DNA from: Thermoplasmatota archaeon
GTDB lineage: Archaea; Thermoplasmatota; E2; JACPAO01; JAHFTW01
Direction of reading: 5' to 3'
Assembly: GCA_028289805.1 (NCBI GenBank)
Contig: JANQNI010000139.1
Location: 1 to 10,487 of the forward strand
DNA length: 10,487 bases
The notes below the pieces were generated by a model. It worked only from the letters and a program-made list of their open reading frames with translations, ran no database searches and had not been told where the DNA came from. Position numbers and translations under genes: made by a program. Positions 1 through 8,025 of the stretch are shown in pieces (the stretch's first letter is position 1; each line of letters starts with the position of its first letter).

Positions 1-516
1 GCCCAGTTCGGCGAGTCCGGCGTGTTCTTCGAGGCCGGCAAGAGCTTCTACATCAACGCCGACGGCAGCAGCGCCGACACCGCCATCGAGGAGGGCGACG
101 TGCGCGTCCTGAAGGTCCCCGTGCCCTTCACCGACATGGACATCGGCGCCCCCGAGATCGAGATCGTTGAGACCACGACCGTCGAGTCCTCCGGCGTCCG
201 CCTCCTGACGGTGCTGGTGCGCAACGTGGACGACGTCACCGGCGCCGGCCTGCTGACGACCACCATCGACGGCGTCGTCGTCGACGCCCGCGGCACCCCC
301 ACCCTCGCCCCCGGCGACGAGGCGACGCTCGTCATCGCCCTGCCCGTGGCGACGACGGCCGACGCGGAGATCAAGGTCGCCACCACCGACGACCCCGCGG
401 AGCCCGAGGACAAGGTCGAGGCCGAGGTCGTCGAGCCCCAGAACACGCCCGGCTTCGCCCCGGTGCTCCTGGTGGCCGCCCTCGTGGGCGTCGCCCTCGT
501 GCTGCGCCGCAAGTAG
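1..516 (+). CDS. PGF-CTERM secreted surface protein (C-terminal part, 5' end outside window)
   Basis: The reading frame is open from base 1, so the true start lies outside the window; the internal GTG at 22 is probably not a start. The visible 171 residues contain a beta-rich stretch at about 50-130 with alternating hydrophobic strands, resembling a CARDB/Ig-like surface domain. An acidic, Pro/Glu-rich spacer follows at about 128-148. The end is a tripartite sorting tail: Pro150-Gly151-Phe152, a hydrophobic helix (about 153-168) and Arg-Arg-Lys. In archaea this PGF-CTERM tail is known to be recognised by archaeosortase A, which removes it and attaches the protein to a lipid. The protein should therefore sit outside the cell, tethered to the membrane, possibly as part of the cell-surface layer. 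The tail assignment is strong; the function of the ectodomain is not recognisable. The gene converges on the oxidoreductase gene 105 bases downstream. Confidence 0.85.
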   Translation, partial: AQFGESGVFFEAGKSFYINADGSSADTAIEEGDVRVLKVPVPFTDMDIGAPEIEIVETTTVESSGVRLLTVLVRNVDDVTGAGLLTTTIDGVVVDARGTPTLAPGDEATLVIALPVATTADAEIKVATTDDPAEPEDKVEAEVVEPQNTPGFAPVLLVAALVGVALVLRRK

Positions 517-586
517 GCGCATTCGCCTTCCTCTTCCCTTCCTCCTCCCTTGTCCGTCGCGGCCGTCTACGGCTTCACGACGATCG

Positions 587-606
587 CCTGGTCCTTCCGG
601 ACCGGG
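587..606. terminator. Hairpin between convergent genes, possible terminator
   Basis: An imperfect 8-bp stem (587-594 with 599-606, one T-G wobble) closes a TTCC loop in the 105-base gap between two convergent genes. A pyrimidine-rich tract (about 526-550) lies between it and the upstream stop codon. No clear U-run follows the stem, so its role as a terminator is only suggested by position. Confidence 0.22.
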
Positions 607-621
607 GTCACGCGGCCCGGC

Positions 622-1641
622 CTACGGCCGGACCACGATCTTCCCGAACTGCTTGCCCGCCTCCATGCGCGCCTGTGCCTCGCGGACCTCGTCGAGGCTC
701 CAGACGGTGTCGATGACGGGCCGCACCCGGCCCTCCTGCATCAACCGCAGGGCGTCGTGCAGGTCGCGGGGCGTCCCCATGGTGCTGCCGAGGATGCGGA
801 GTTGCTTCCAGAAGACGAGCTGGATGTTCGTCTCGCCGACCGGGCCGGTGGTGGCGCCGCAGGTGACGAGGCGGCCGCCGTTGCGCAGCGTGCGGAGGCT
901 GTGCTTCCACGTCGCCTGGCCCACGGGGTCGACCACGACGTCCCTGCCGCGCTTGCCGCTGGCGCCGTAGACGGTCTTCCACCAGTCCGGGTCCTCCTTG
1001 TAGTCGACGACGTGGTCGGCGCCCAACTCCCGCACCCGCTCCACCTTCTCCGGTCCGCCCGTGGTGGCGTAGACCGTGCAGCCGAGGGCCTTGGCGAGCT
1101 GGATGGCCATGACGGCCACGCCGCCGCCCCCGCCCACCACGAGCACGTGGTCGCCGGCGCGCGCATCGGCCTTCCGCAGCATCTGCATCGCCGTCAGGCT
1201 CGTCAGGGGTACCGCGGCCGCCTCCTCCCAACTCCACCCGTCCGGCTTGGGCACGACGTGCGTCGCGGGCACCACGCACTGCTCGGCCAGGCCGCCCCAG
1301 CGCGTCTCGCCCACGATGTCGGGCTCGTCCGGGACGACCATGCGGCCGTCGCCGTCCTCCTCGAAGTTGAGGCCGGGGTTGACGAGCACCGCGTCGCCCA
1401 CGCGGACGCCGGCCACGTCCGCGCCGACCTCCGAGACGACGCCGGCGAGGTCCGTCCCGCCCACGTGGGGCAGCGGCAGCCGCAGGCCCGGCCAGCCCTC
1501 CCGGACGAACAGGTCCAGGTGGTTCAATGCGGCGGCCTCGACGCGGATGCGCACGTCGCCGGGGCCGAGCTCGGGGTCCGGGAGGTCGCCGACGGTGAGG
1601 GTGTCGAGTCCGCCGTGCTCGGAGAAGTAGGCCGCCTTCAC
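622..1641 (-). CDS. MDR-superfamily NAD(P)H-dependent alcohol dehydrogenase / quinone oxidoreductase, zinc-less
   Basis: This is a 339-residue medium-chain dehydrogenase/reductase of normal length, with a GTG start. The N-terminal GroES-like catalytic domain spans about 1-150 and the Rossmann domain about 150-290. The Gly-rich nucleotide loop is at 170-174, followed by the typical helix ending AlaLysAlaLeuGly (183-187) and the ELGADHVVDY segment at 205-214. Catalytic zinc ligands are absent: the usual Cys is replaced by Asn40-His41-Leu42-Asp43 and the GHE motif by Gly-Gly-Thr-Asp (61-64). The structural-zinc lobe normally following 'NPG' (88-90) has lost its four cysteines, the segment about 91-116 being acidic instead. 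This points to a zinc-independent quinone/enoyl reductase-like enzyme (COG0604 type) acting in the cytoplasm; the substrate cannot be told. The 178-residue gene lies 63 bases upstream on the same strand, so co-transcription is possible. Confidence 0.88.
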   Translation of the reverse strand: MKAAYFSEHGGLDTLTVGDLPDPELGPGDVRIRVEAAALNHLDLFVREGWPGLRLPLPHVGGTDLAGVVSEVGADVAGVRVGDAVLVNPGLNFEEDGDGRMVVPDEPDIVGETRWGGLAEQCVVPATHVVPKPDGWSWEEAAAVPLTSLTAMQMLRKADARAGDHVLVVGGGGGVAVMAIQLAKALGCTVYATTGGPEKVERVRELGADHVVDYKEDPDWWKTVYGASGKRGRDVVVDPVGQATWKHSLRTLRNGGRLVTCGATTGPVGETNIQLVFWKQLRILGSTMGTPRDLHDALRLMQEGRVRPVIDTVWSLDEVREAQARMEAGKQFGKIVVRP

Positions 1642-1704
1642 GGCGTGGGCCAGAGGCGCGGCTTGCTTCAGGCTGCCGGCGGCAATCGCCTGGCGTCGCA
1701 GCGC

Positions 1705-2241
1705 CTACTGCCGGTCCATCGCCGCCATCAGGGGCGCGCTGTCCAGCAGCCGGCTGCACCACGCCTGCTCCTCGGCGTCGAGGTGTCGCTGTCGCACGCC
1801 GGCGGTGTCGAACAGGTCGTGCAGGCCGGACTCCAGTTCGCCCGCGGCGCCGGGGGAGGCGGCGAGGGCGTACAGGTCGGTGCGGTCGCCGCGGCAGCGC
1901 AGGCAGGAGAGTCGCGCCTTGGGCCACAACGCCAGCAGGTCGCGGCTGCGGGCGCCGAGGCGGTCGGGCTCCGTGAGGACGACGACGGCGTCGCGGCCGC
2001 CGGCGGCGAGTTCGTCCCACCGGGCGCGCAGGTCGTCCTGGAACAGCCGGCGCAGGGCGTCCCATGCGGCCGCGCCGTCGCCGTCGACGCGCAGCAGGAA
2101 CCGGTGGTGGGCCGCGTCGTGGTCGGCGTCGAGGCCCAGGTGCAGGCAGTGGACGTCCGCGCCCGGGTGGTCGCGCGCGAGGCGGGAGAGGCGGAACGCC
2201 TCGCTGGGCAGCCGGGCGACGACCCAGCTACGGTCCTTCAT
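1705..2241 (-). CDS. Hypothetical protein, 178 residues
   Basis: I do not recognise this family. The product is a soluble 178-residue protein with no signal peptide or membrane helix. It begins with a beta-strand-like segment, has a His/Asp-rich stretch at about 31-46, a helix rich in Trp, Asp and Arg at about 57-80, a hydrophobic strand (84-89) and a Cys-X-X-Cys pair (113 and 116). The overall alpha/beta pattern faintly recalls the sensor regions found in front of archaeal Bat-type HTH domains, but no HTH is present and this is only an impression. It is supported as a real gene by its ATG start, the GCATAA promoter patch at -30 to -25, and its fit between two same-strand genes. It is followed 63 bases later by the oxidoreductase gene. 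Confidence 0.65.
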   Translation of the reverse strand: MKDRSWVVARLPSEAFRLSRLARDHPGADVHCLHLGLDADHDAAHHRFLLRVDGDGAAAWDALRRLFQDDLRARWDELAAGGRDAVVVLTEPDRLGARSRDLLALWPKARLSCLRCRGDRTDLYALAASPGAAGELESGLHDLFDTAGVRQRHLDAEEQAWCSRLLDSAPLMAAMDRQ

Positions 2242-2263
2242 GCCCCTGCTTGGGCGCGCGAGG

Positions 2264-2271
2264 GGTTATGC
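2264..2271 (-). promoter_or_regulatory. TATA-like box for the 178-residue gene (leaderless arrangement)
   Basis: Read on the minus strand this is GCATAACC, an A/T patch in a GC-rich gap. It lies about 25-30 bases before the ATG at 2241, the spacing at which transcription would start at the start codon itself. No Shine-Dalgarno precedes the ATG. The same GCATAA core occurs before the small ORF at 9851. Confidence 0.5.
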
Positions 2272-2305
2272 GTTTCCTCGGCGGCAGGCGAGTCTTGGGG
2301 CCTCG

Positions 2306-3436
2306 TCAGGCCTCGACGGTCGGAGCGCGTTGCTCGACGGGGACCCACTTCTTGCCCAGGTCGCCGGTGTAGTCGGAGAGGGGCCGGATGAGGCGGTTGT
2401 TCTCGTGCTGTTCGAGCACGTGCGCGGACCAGCCGGCGACGCGGGCGACGGCGAAGATGGGCGTGTAGAGGTCCAGGGGGATGCCCATGGTGTAGTAGCC
2501 GCTGGCGGAGAAGAAGTCGACGTTAGCGTCGAGGCCCTTCTCCTCCTTGACGGTCTTCTGGATGGCCAGGCTCATCTCGTACCACTTCGTCTCGCCCGCC
2601 TGCTCGGCGAGGTCCTTGGAGAGGGCCTCCAGGTGGACGGCGCGGGGGTCGAGGGTCTTGTAGACGCGGTGGCCGAAGCCCATGATGCGCTTCTTGGCCG
2701 CCAGCGCCTCCTTGACCCACGCGGTGGTGTCGGCGCCGCTCTCGTCGATCTCCAGCAGCATCCGCATGACGCCGATGTTGGCGCCGCCGTGCAGGGGGCC
2801 CTTGAGGGTGCCGACGGCGCTGGTCATGGCGCTGTGGTAGTCGCTCAGGGTGGCCGCGGTCACGCGGGCGCTGAACGTGGAGGCGTTGAGGTCGTGGTCG
2901 GCGTGGAGAATGAGCGCGACGTCCATGGCGCGCTCGGCGGCCGGCGTCGGCTTCTCGCCGTTGAGCATCCACAGGAAGTTGGCGGCGTGGCCGAGGGTGG
3001 CGTCGGGCTCCACGGTGGGCAGGCCGCGGCGCAGGCGGTGGTAGTGGGCGACGATGGTGGCGACCTGGGCGGTGGTGGCGGTCGCCTTGAGGCGGTCCGT
3101 CTCCACGTCGTAGGCGTCTGCGTCGTCGCGGCCGGCGGCCAGGGCGCTGACGGTGGTGCGCAGGGCGTCCATGGGCCCCATCTGGGTGGCGACCTGCTTC
3201 AGGACGGCCATGGCGGCGGGGGGGAGGTCGCGCTTGCCGGCCAGCTCGGACCGGAACGCCTCCAGTTCGTCGCTCGTGGGCAGGCGGCCCTCCCACAACA
3301 GGAAGACGACCTCCTCGAAGGTGGCGTTGGGGGCCAGCTCGTTGATGTCGTACCCGCGGTACGACAGGATGCCCTTCTCGCCGTCGATGAAACAGATGCT
3401 GCTCTGGGCTGCGGTGACGCCTTCAAGGCCGGACAT
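2306..3436 (-). CDS. gltA: Citrate synthase
   Basis: The 376-residue product matches the length of type I dimeric archaeal/Gram-positive citrate synthases. It condenses oxaloacetate with acetyl-CoA to citrate, the entry step of the TCA cycle, in the cytoplasm. Catalytic residues are all visible: His216 in GlyProLeuHisGlyGly, His256 in GlyPheGlyHisArgValTyrLys, and Asp307 in AsnValAspPhePheSer. The N-terminal 'SYRGYDINELA' block (25-35), the 'ILHADHDLNAS' block (176-186) and the C-terminal 'LEQHENNRLIRP' block (341-352) are family hallmarks. I chose the ATG at 3436 because it gives the normal MSGLEGV-type N-terminus and has GGAGA six bases upstream; the frame stays open further upstream, but only as a shadow of the channel gene. 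A 2-methylcitrate synthase activity cannot be excluded from sequence, since the two families are very close. Confidence 0.95.
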   Translation of the reverse strand: MSGLEGVTAAQSSICFIDGEKGILSYRGYDINELAPNATFEEVVFLLWEGRLPTSDELEAFRSELAGKRDLPPAAMAVLKQVATQMGPMDALRTTVSALAAGRDDADAYDVETDRLKATATTAQVATIVAHYHRLRRGLPTVEPDATLGHAANFLWMLNGEKPTPAAERAMDVALILHADHDLNASTFSARVTAATLSDYHSAMTSAVGTLKGPLHGGANIGVMRMLLEIDESGADTTAWVKEALAAKKRIMGFGHRVYKTLDPRAVHLEALSKDLAEQAGETKWYEMSLAIQKTVKEEKGLDANVDFFSASGYYTMGIPLDLYTPIFAVARVAGWSAHVLEQHENNRLIRPLSDYTGDLGKKWVPVEQRAPTVEA

Positions 3437-3442
3437 GGATGG

Positions 3443-3447
3443 TCTCC
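3443..3447 (-). promoter_or_regulatory. Ribosome binding site of citrate synthase
   Basis: Minus-strand GGAGA lies six bases before the ATG at 3436 and decides the start. Unlike several neighbours, this gene appears to have a leader. A possible TATA element (GATAAA, 3517-3512 on the minus strand) lies about 76-81 bases upstream and would give a leader of roughly 50 bases. Confidence 0.55.
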
Positions 3448-3640
3448 GTGAACAGGTTCGCCCTGGGCGTGGATGCCCCGGGGTCGTTGTCCGTTCCATA
3501 CGGGTCCCGCCTTTATCCCCTTTGGCCCGTGCCGATTTTGGGTCGGTGCCCGCGTCGGCGTCCGTCGACGGGGCCGCGCGCGTCGGGGGTCCGCCACCGC
3601 GTTGCGTCAGCGTCAAGACCGCCGCGCGGGTGCTTGGTGC

Positions 3641-4588
3641 GTGTCCAGCCACGGCAACGAGACGGCGCCGCCCGTGTCCGGCGAGGAGGTCCTGGAGTCC
3701 TGCCAGACGGCCGTCGAGTGCTGGGTGGACGAGAACGTCTTCCTGGCGCGCCTCATCGCCACCGCCGTCGTCCTTCTGACGTCGTGGCTGGTGGTCAAGG
3801 CCGCCGACCGGGGCCTGACGCGCAGCGCCGGGCGCATCGCCCGCCTGCGCCGCTTCGACGAGTACCAGACCAAGGTGGTCGTCGGCCGCACCAAGCCGAT
3901 GCGCCTCACCATCCGGTTGCTGATGCTCACCGTCGCCGTCATCACCCTCCTGGCGGTGTGGGGCCTCCAGACCGCCTTCACGGGTCTGCTGGCCGGCGCC
4001 GGGTTCGCCGGCATCGTCATCGGCCTGGCCGCCGCCGACACCATCGGCGACGTCATCGCCGGCTTCCTGATCTTCTACAACCACCCCTTCGACCTGGGCG
4101 ACTGGGTGGAGATCGACGGCGTGGAGGGCACCGTCGAGGACGTCGCCCTCGGTGCCACCACCCTCATGACGTGGGACAACGAGCGCGTCACCATCCCCAA
4201 CCGCCTCGTCGAGGGCACCAAGGTCAAGAACTTCACCGGCGGCCGCAAGCTGCGCCGCCGCATCGTCGTCGGCGTTGAATACGGCAGCCACCTGGGACTC
4301 GCCATGAAGACCCTCGTGGACCTGGCCAAGGCCCACCCCGACGTGCTGGTCGACCCCGAGCCCACCGCCGTCACGCAGGGCTTCGGCCCCAGCAGCGTGG
4401 ACCTGGTGCTGCGGTTCTACGTCGAGCCCGTGCGCAACAGCGCCATCGCCGTCTACACCGGCCTCGTGCACCAGGTGCACGACGAGTTCCGCCGCAAGGG
4501 CATCGCCATCGCCTTCCCCCACGTCCAGGTCGTCCAGGGCCGCCCCTGGGACCTGGGCGGCGCCGTGCCCCCGGAGGTGCGCGCGTGA
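3641..4588 (+). CDS. MscS-family mechanosensitive ion channel
   Basis: This small-conductance mechanosensitive channel is a membrane valve that opens under tension to release solutes on hypo-osmotic shock. The 315-residue product has a short extracellular N-terminus, TM1 at about 33-53, TM2 at about 89-108, and the Gly/Ala-rich pore helix TM3 at about 112-146, whose GAGFAG...AAADTIGDVIAG pattern is diagnostic. The beta domain follows (DLGDWVEIDGVEGTVEDV at 151-168, then TWDNERVTIPN at 177-187). The C-terminal alpha/beta domain ends in the conserved GIAIAFPH element (287-294). I chose the GTG at 3641 because the upstream in-frame extension is Arg-rich, non-coding in look and precedes no membrane helix. 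No Shine-Dalgarno is seen. The last codons overlap the GDPD start by four bases, so the two are one operon. Confidence 0.9.
   Translation: MSSHGNETAPPVSGEEVLESCQTAVECWVDENVFLARLIATAVVLLTSWLVVKAADRGLTRSAGRIARLRRFDEYQTKVVVGRTKPMRLTIRLLMLTVAVITLLAVWGLQTAFTGLLAGAGFAGIVIGLAAADTIGDVIAGFLIFYNHPFDLGDWVEIDGVEGTVEDVALGATTLMTWDNERVTIPNRLVEGTKVKNFTGGRKLRRRIVVGVEYGSHLGLAMKTLVDLAKAHPDVLVDPEPTAVTQGFGPSSVDLVLRFYVEPVRNSAIAVYTGLVHQVHDEFRRKGIAIAFPHVQVVQGRPWDLGGAVPPEVRA
4573..4579 (+). promoter_or_regulatory. Strong Shine-Dalgarno before the GDPD start
   Basis: GGAGGTG lies five bases before the GTG at 4585, inside the end of the channel gene. It is a near-perfect anti-16S match and fixes the GTG start. Its presence at an operon-internal gene, against its absence at likely leaderless first genes, is a typical archaeal contrast. 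Confidence 0.7.
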
Positions 4589-5289
4589 GCTTCGCCGCCG
4601 CCCACCGGGGCCTCAGCGACGAGCACCCCGAGAACACCGTCGCCGCCTTCCGTGCCGCCGTGGACGCCGGCTTCCGCTGCCTGGAGCTGGACGTGCGCAC
4701 CACCAGCGACGGCGAGGTCGTCGTCCTGCACGACGCCGGCATCGAGCGCACCACCAACGGCAACGGCCGCGTCGCCGACATGCGCTACGACGAACTGCGC
4801 ACGTACAACGCCGGCACCGCCGACGCGCCCGCCCCCGTCCCCCGCCTCGACGGCCTGTTCTCGGAACTGGCCGACTTCGACGGCCTCTGGAACGTCGAGG
4901 TCAAGGCGCCTGCCGCCACCGAGCACGCCATCGACCTCATCGAGCACCACGGCCTCGTCCACCGGACGCTGCTGTCCTCCATGCACCCGAAGGTGCTGCG
5001 GCGGGCGCTGGAGCGCTGCCCCGACCTGCAGCGGGGCCTCATCGTGCTGGGGGCGCTGGAACTGGAGGACCTGGAGGAGGCGGAGGAACTGGGCTGCGCC
5101 TGGATCAACCCCGACCACGAGGGCCTCGGCGACGACGTGCTGCGGGAGGTCCGCGCGCGCGGCTACAAGGTGGGCTGCTGGACCGTCAACGACCCCGACC
5201 GCGCCCGCCACCTGGTGGAGCAGGGGGTGGAGTGCATCATCACGGACACGCGGGCGGTGCACGAGGCGGTGGATGCGCTGGCGTGGTAA
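4585..5289 (+). CDS. Glycerophosphodiester phosphodiesterase (GDPD family)
   Basis: The enzyme hydrolyses glycerophosphodiesters, the deacylated or head-group products of phospholipids, to glycerol phosphate and an alcohol. It is a 234-residue TIM-barrel of usual single-domain length, without signal peptide, so cytoplasmic. Visible family motifs are His7-Arg8-Gly9, ProGluAsnThr (15-18), Glu34-Leu-Asp36 (metal ligands), His49-Asp50 (catalytic His with metal Asp), Glu105 and Lys107 in AsnValGluValLys, and the C-terminal TrpThrValAsnAsp (about 197-201) with IleThrAsp (about 217-219). It overlaps the MscS gene by four bases (GTGA) and is translated from the strong Shine-Dalgarno just before it. 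The pairing suggests shared expression in membrane stress or lipid turnover; which glycerophosphodiester serves an archaeon with ether lipids is open. Confidence 0.93.
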   Translation: MSFAAAHRGLSDEHPENTVAAFRAAVDAGFRCLELDVRTTSDGEVVVLHDAGIERTTNGNGRVADMRYDELRTYNAGTADAPAPVPRLDGLFSELADFDGLWNVEVKAPAATEHAIDLIEHHGLVHRTLLSSMHPKVLRRALERCPDLQRGLIVLGALELEDLEEAEELGCAWINPDHEGLGDDVLREVRARGYKVGCWTVNDPDRARHLVEQGVECIITDTRAVHEAVDALAW

Positions 5290-5292
5290 GGT

Positions 5293-5326
5293 TCATGCAT
5301 CTGTGCATGCATACACAGATGCATGA
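5293..5326. promoter_or_regulatory. Inverted-repeat operator overlapping the VapB start codon
   Basis: A perfect 13-base inverted repeat (TCATGCATCTGTG at 5293-5305 and its complement at 5314-5326) flanks an 8-base spacer that itself holds a palindrome. ATGCAT therefore occurs three times, at 5295, 5307 and 5319, exactly 12 bases apart. The right arm contains the VapB ATG (5323), and the left arm covers the -30 to -18 region where a TATA element of a leaderless gene would be. It is strikingly A/T-rich against its surroundings. VapBC complexes are known to repress their own promoters through such repeats, so this is very likely the autoregulatory operator. Confidence 0.75.
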
Positions 5327-5553
5327 CCAAGACCATCAGCCTCGCCGACGACGCCTACGACGCGTTGCGGGCGGCCAAGCGCCCGGGGGAGTCCTTCTCG
5401 GACGTCGCCCGCAGGGCGGCGCGGCTGTTGCGGCAGCAGGTGCTGTTCGACCGGAGCGTCCGCGTGGAGATGACGGACGAGGAGGCCGACGACCTCAAGC
5501 GCCGCATCTACGCGGACCGGGACGCCAGCCTCGAACCCCGGTACACGCCATGA
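5323..5553 (+). CDS. vapB: VapB-type antitoxin
   Basis: The 76-residue protein belongs to the archaeal VapB (DUF217, PF02697-like) antitoxins. The N-terminal MTKTISLADDAYDALRAAK pattern with GESFSDVARR (22-31) is the ribbon-helix-helix-like DNA-binding and dimerisation part. The acidic and then Arg-rich C-terminal half (about 50-76) would wrap the toxin. It neutralises the VapC ribonuclease encoded immediately downstream and, with it, represses the operon. The ATG at 5323 gives the family-typical N-terminus and sits inside the inverted repeat, so translation is probably from a leaderless or near-leaderless mRNA. The stop overlaps the VapC start (ATGA, 5550-5553). It begins only 33 bases after the GDPD stop, so read-through from that operon is possible. 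Confidence 0.85.
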   Translation: MTKTISLADDAYDALRAAKRPGESFSDVARRAARLLRQQVLFDRSVRVEMTDEEADDLKRRIYADRDASLEPRYTP

Positions 5554-5927
5554 TCTTCCTGGACAGCGACGTCCTCATCGAGTTCCTGCGCCGCCGCGAA
5601 CCCGTCACCTCCACCCTGGAGGCGTGGTTCCACGCCGGCGAGGAGCTGGCGGTGACCAGCGTCAACGTCGCCGAGGTCCTGCGGGGCGAATCGCAGCCCC
5701 TGAAGCGGCTCGCCGTCGCCACGCGCATCCTGGACGGCCTGACGCAGGTGCCGTTCGGTCCGAAGGCGGCCCGCCGCTTCGCGCTCCTGATGTCCCGCCT
5801 GGACCGGGATGGTCGGCCCATGCCGGTCGTCGACGGGATGGTCGCGGCCACCGTCCTGGAGGCCGGCGGCAGGCTGCTGACCCACAACGAGCGGGACTTC
5901 CGGCGGGCGGGGCTCGAACTGCTTTGA
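5550..5927 (+). CDS. vapC: VapC-type PIN-domain ribonuclease toxin
   Basis: This 125-residue single-domain PIN nuclease has the normal length for VapC. Acidic residues for the Mg-dependent active site are all present: Asp5 (with Asp7) in PheLeuAspSerAsp, Glu42 in AlaGluValLeuArg, Asp95 in ValValAspGlyMet, and Asp116 in the ThrHisAsnGluArgAspPhe motif (111-117). VapC toxins cleave RNA (tRNA or rRNA) and stall translation when VapB is lost; the target here is unknown. The ATG lies on the VapB stop codon, which gives coupled translation without a separate Shine-Dalgarno. All key residues being intact suggests a functional toxin. A 48-base gap separates it from the acyl-CoA mutase, which has its own promoter-like patch. 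Confidence 0.9.
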   Translation: MIFLDSDVLIEFLRRREPVTSTLEAWFHAGEELAVTSVNVAEVLRGESQPLKRLAVATRILDGLTQVPFGPKAARRFALLMSRLDRDGRPMPVVDGMVAATVLEAGGRLLTHNERDFRRAGLELL

Positions 5928-5946
5928 CCCCCGTCCACCCTCGCCC

Positions 5947-5951
5947 TTAAG
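5947..5951 (+). promoter_or_regulatory. TATA-like element of the acyl-CoA mutase gene
   Basis: TTAAG at -29 to -25 from the ATG at 5976 is the main A/T patch in the gap, apart from a TCCTAAG nearer the start. No Shine-Dalgarno is present, so a leaderless transcript starting at or near the ATG is likely. The match to a TATA consensus is weak. Confidence 0.35.
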
Positions 5952-5975
5952 CGGCCGTCCTCCTAAGCCCCCAGC

Positions 5976-7666
<1,691 letters not shown>

Positions 7667-7670
<4 letters not shown>

Positions 7671-7918
7671 GACGCAGGCGCCGCCGGCGCGTCGGCGGGC
7701 TTGAGCGTGCTGACGCGCGCCACCCGGTACGCAGGGCACGAGCGCCGGACGCCCGTGACGCCCGCCAGCACGGCGACGAAGGCCAGCACGCCCGCCGTCA
7801 CCCAGCGCGTGGTGCCGTCGAAGAACACGAGGGCGTCCATGGCGGCGATGCCCGTGATGGAACTGACGGCGAGGCGGACGGCGGCGTCGACGGGGCCGAC
7901 GTTGTGGGGGGAAGCCAT
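7667..7918 (-). CDS. Small DUF2892-type (YgaP-like) membrane protein
   Basis: The 83-residue product carries the DUF2892 pattern: Asn6-Val-Gly-Pro-Val-Asp11 then Arg15 at the front, two membrane helices (about 16-33 and 39-56), and the closing Cys61-Pro-Ala-Tyr-Arg element. In this family the helices form a small inner-membrane domain, sometimes fused to rhodanese; here it stands alone, so the role is unknown. I chose the ATG at 7918 because the family motif normally starts within a few residues of Met and a G-run precedes it; an in-frame ATG at 7930 would add four residues. The C-terminal tail is Ala/Pro-rich. The gene converges on the acyl-CoA mutase, sharing CTAG as both stop codons. Confidence 0.72.
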
Positions 7919-8025
7919 GACCCCCTGCACGGGCTTGCGGTCTTGGTCCCTGCTCCGGACCCGTCCGCCCCGCGCTCCGGCGCCCGCTCCGCATCCTTCA
8001 TGGCCCCGGCCGCCCCCTCCCCCGC

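Noticed and set aside
550..2391. 613-codon plus-strand open frame opposite the oxidoreductase and the 178-residue gene
   Set aside because: It is antisense to two genes, one with strong family motifs, and its translation is low-complexity Ala/Gly/Val/Arg/Asp, as produced by the complement of GC-rich codons.
1805..3451. 548-codon plus-strand open frame opposite citrate synthase
   Set aside because: It lies on the reverse of an intact citrate synthase with all catalytic residues, and has biased, featureless composition.
3473..3640. 56-residue N-terminal extension of MscS
   Set aside because: It is Arg/Gly/Pro/Cys-rich with no membrane segment and overlaps the divergent promoter region; the GTG at 3641 gives a normal MscS length and topology.
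3437..4522. Upstream in-frame extension of citrate synthase on the minus strand
   Set aside because: The extra 362 codons are the mirror of the MscS gene; the ATG at 3436 has a good Shine-Dalgarno and the family-typical N-terminus.
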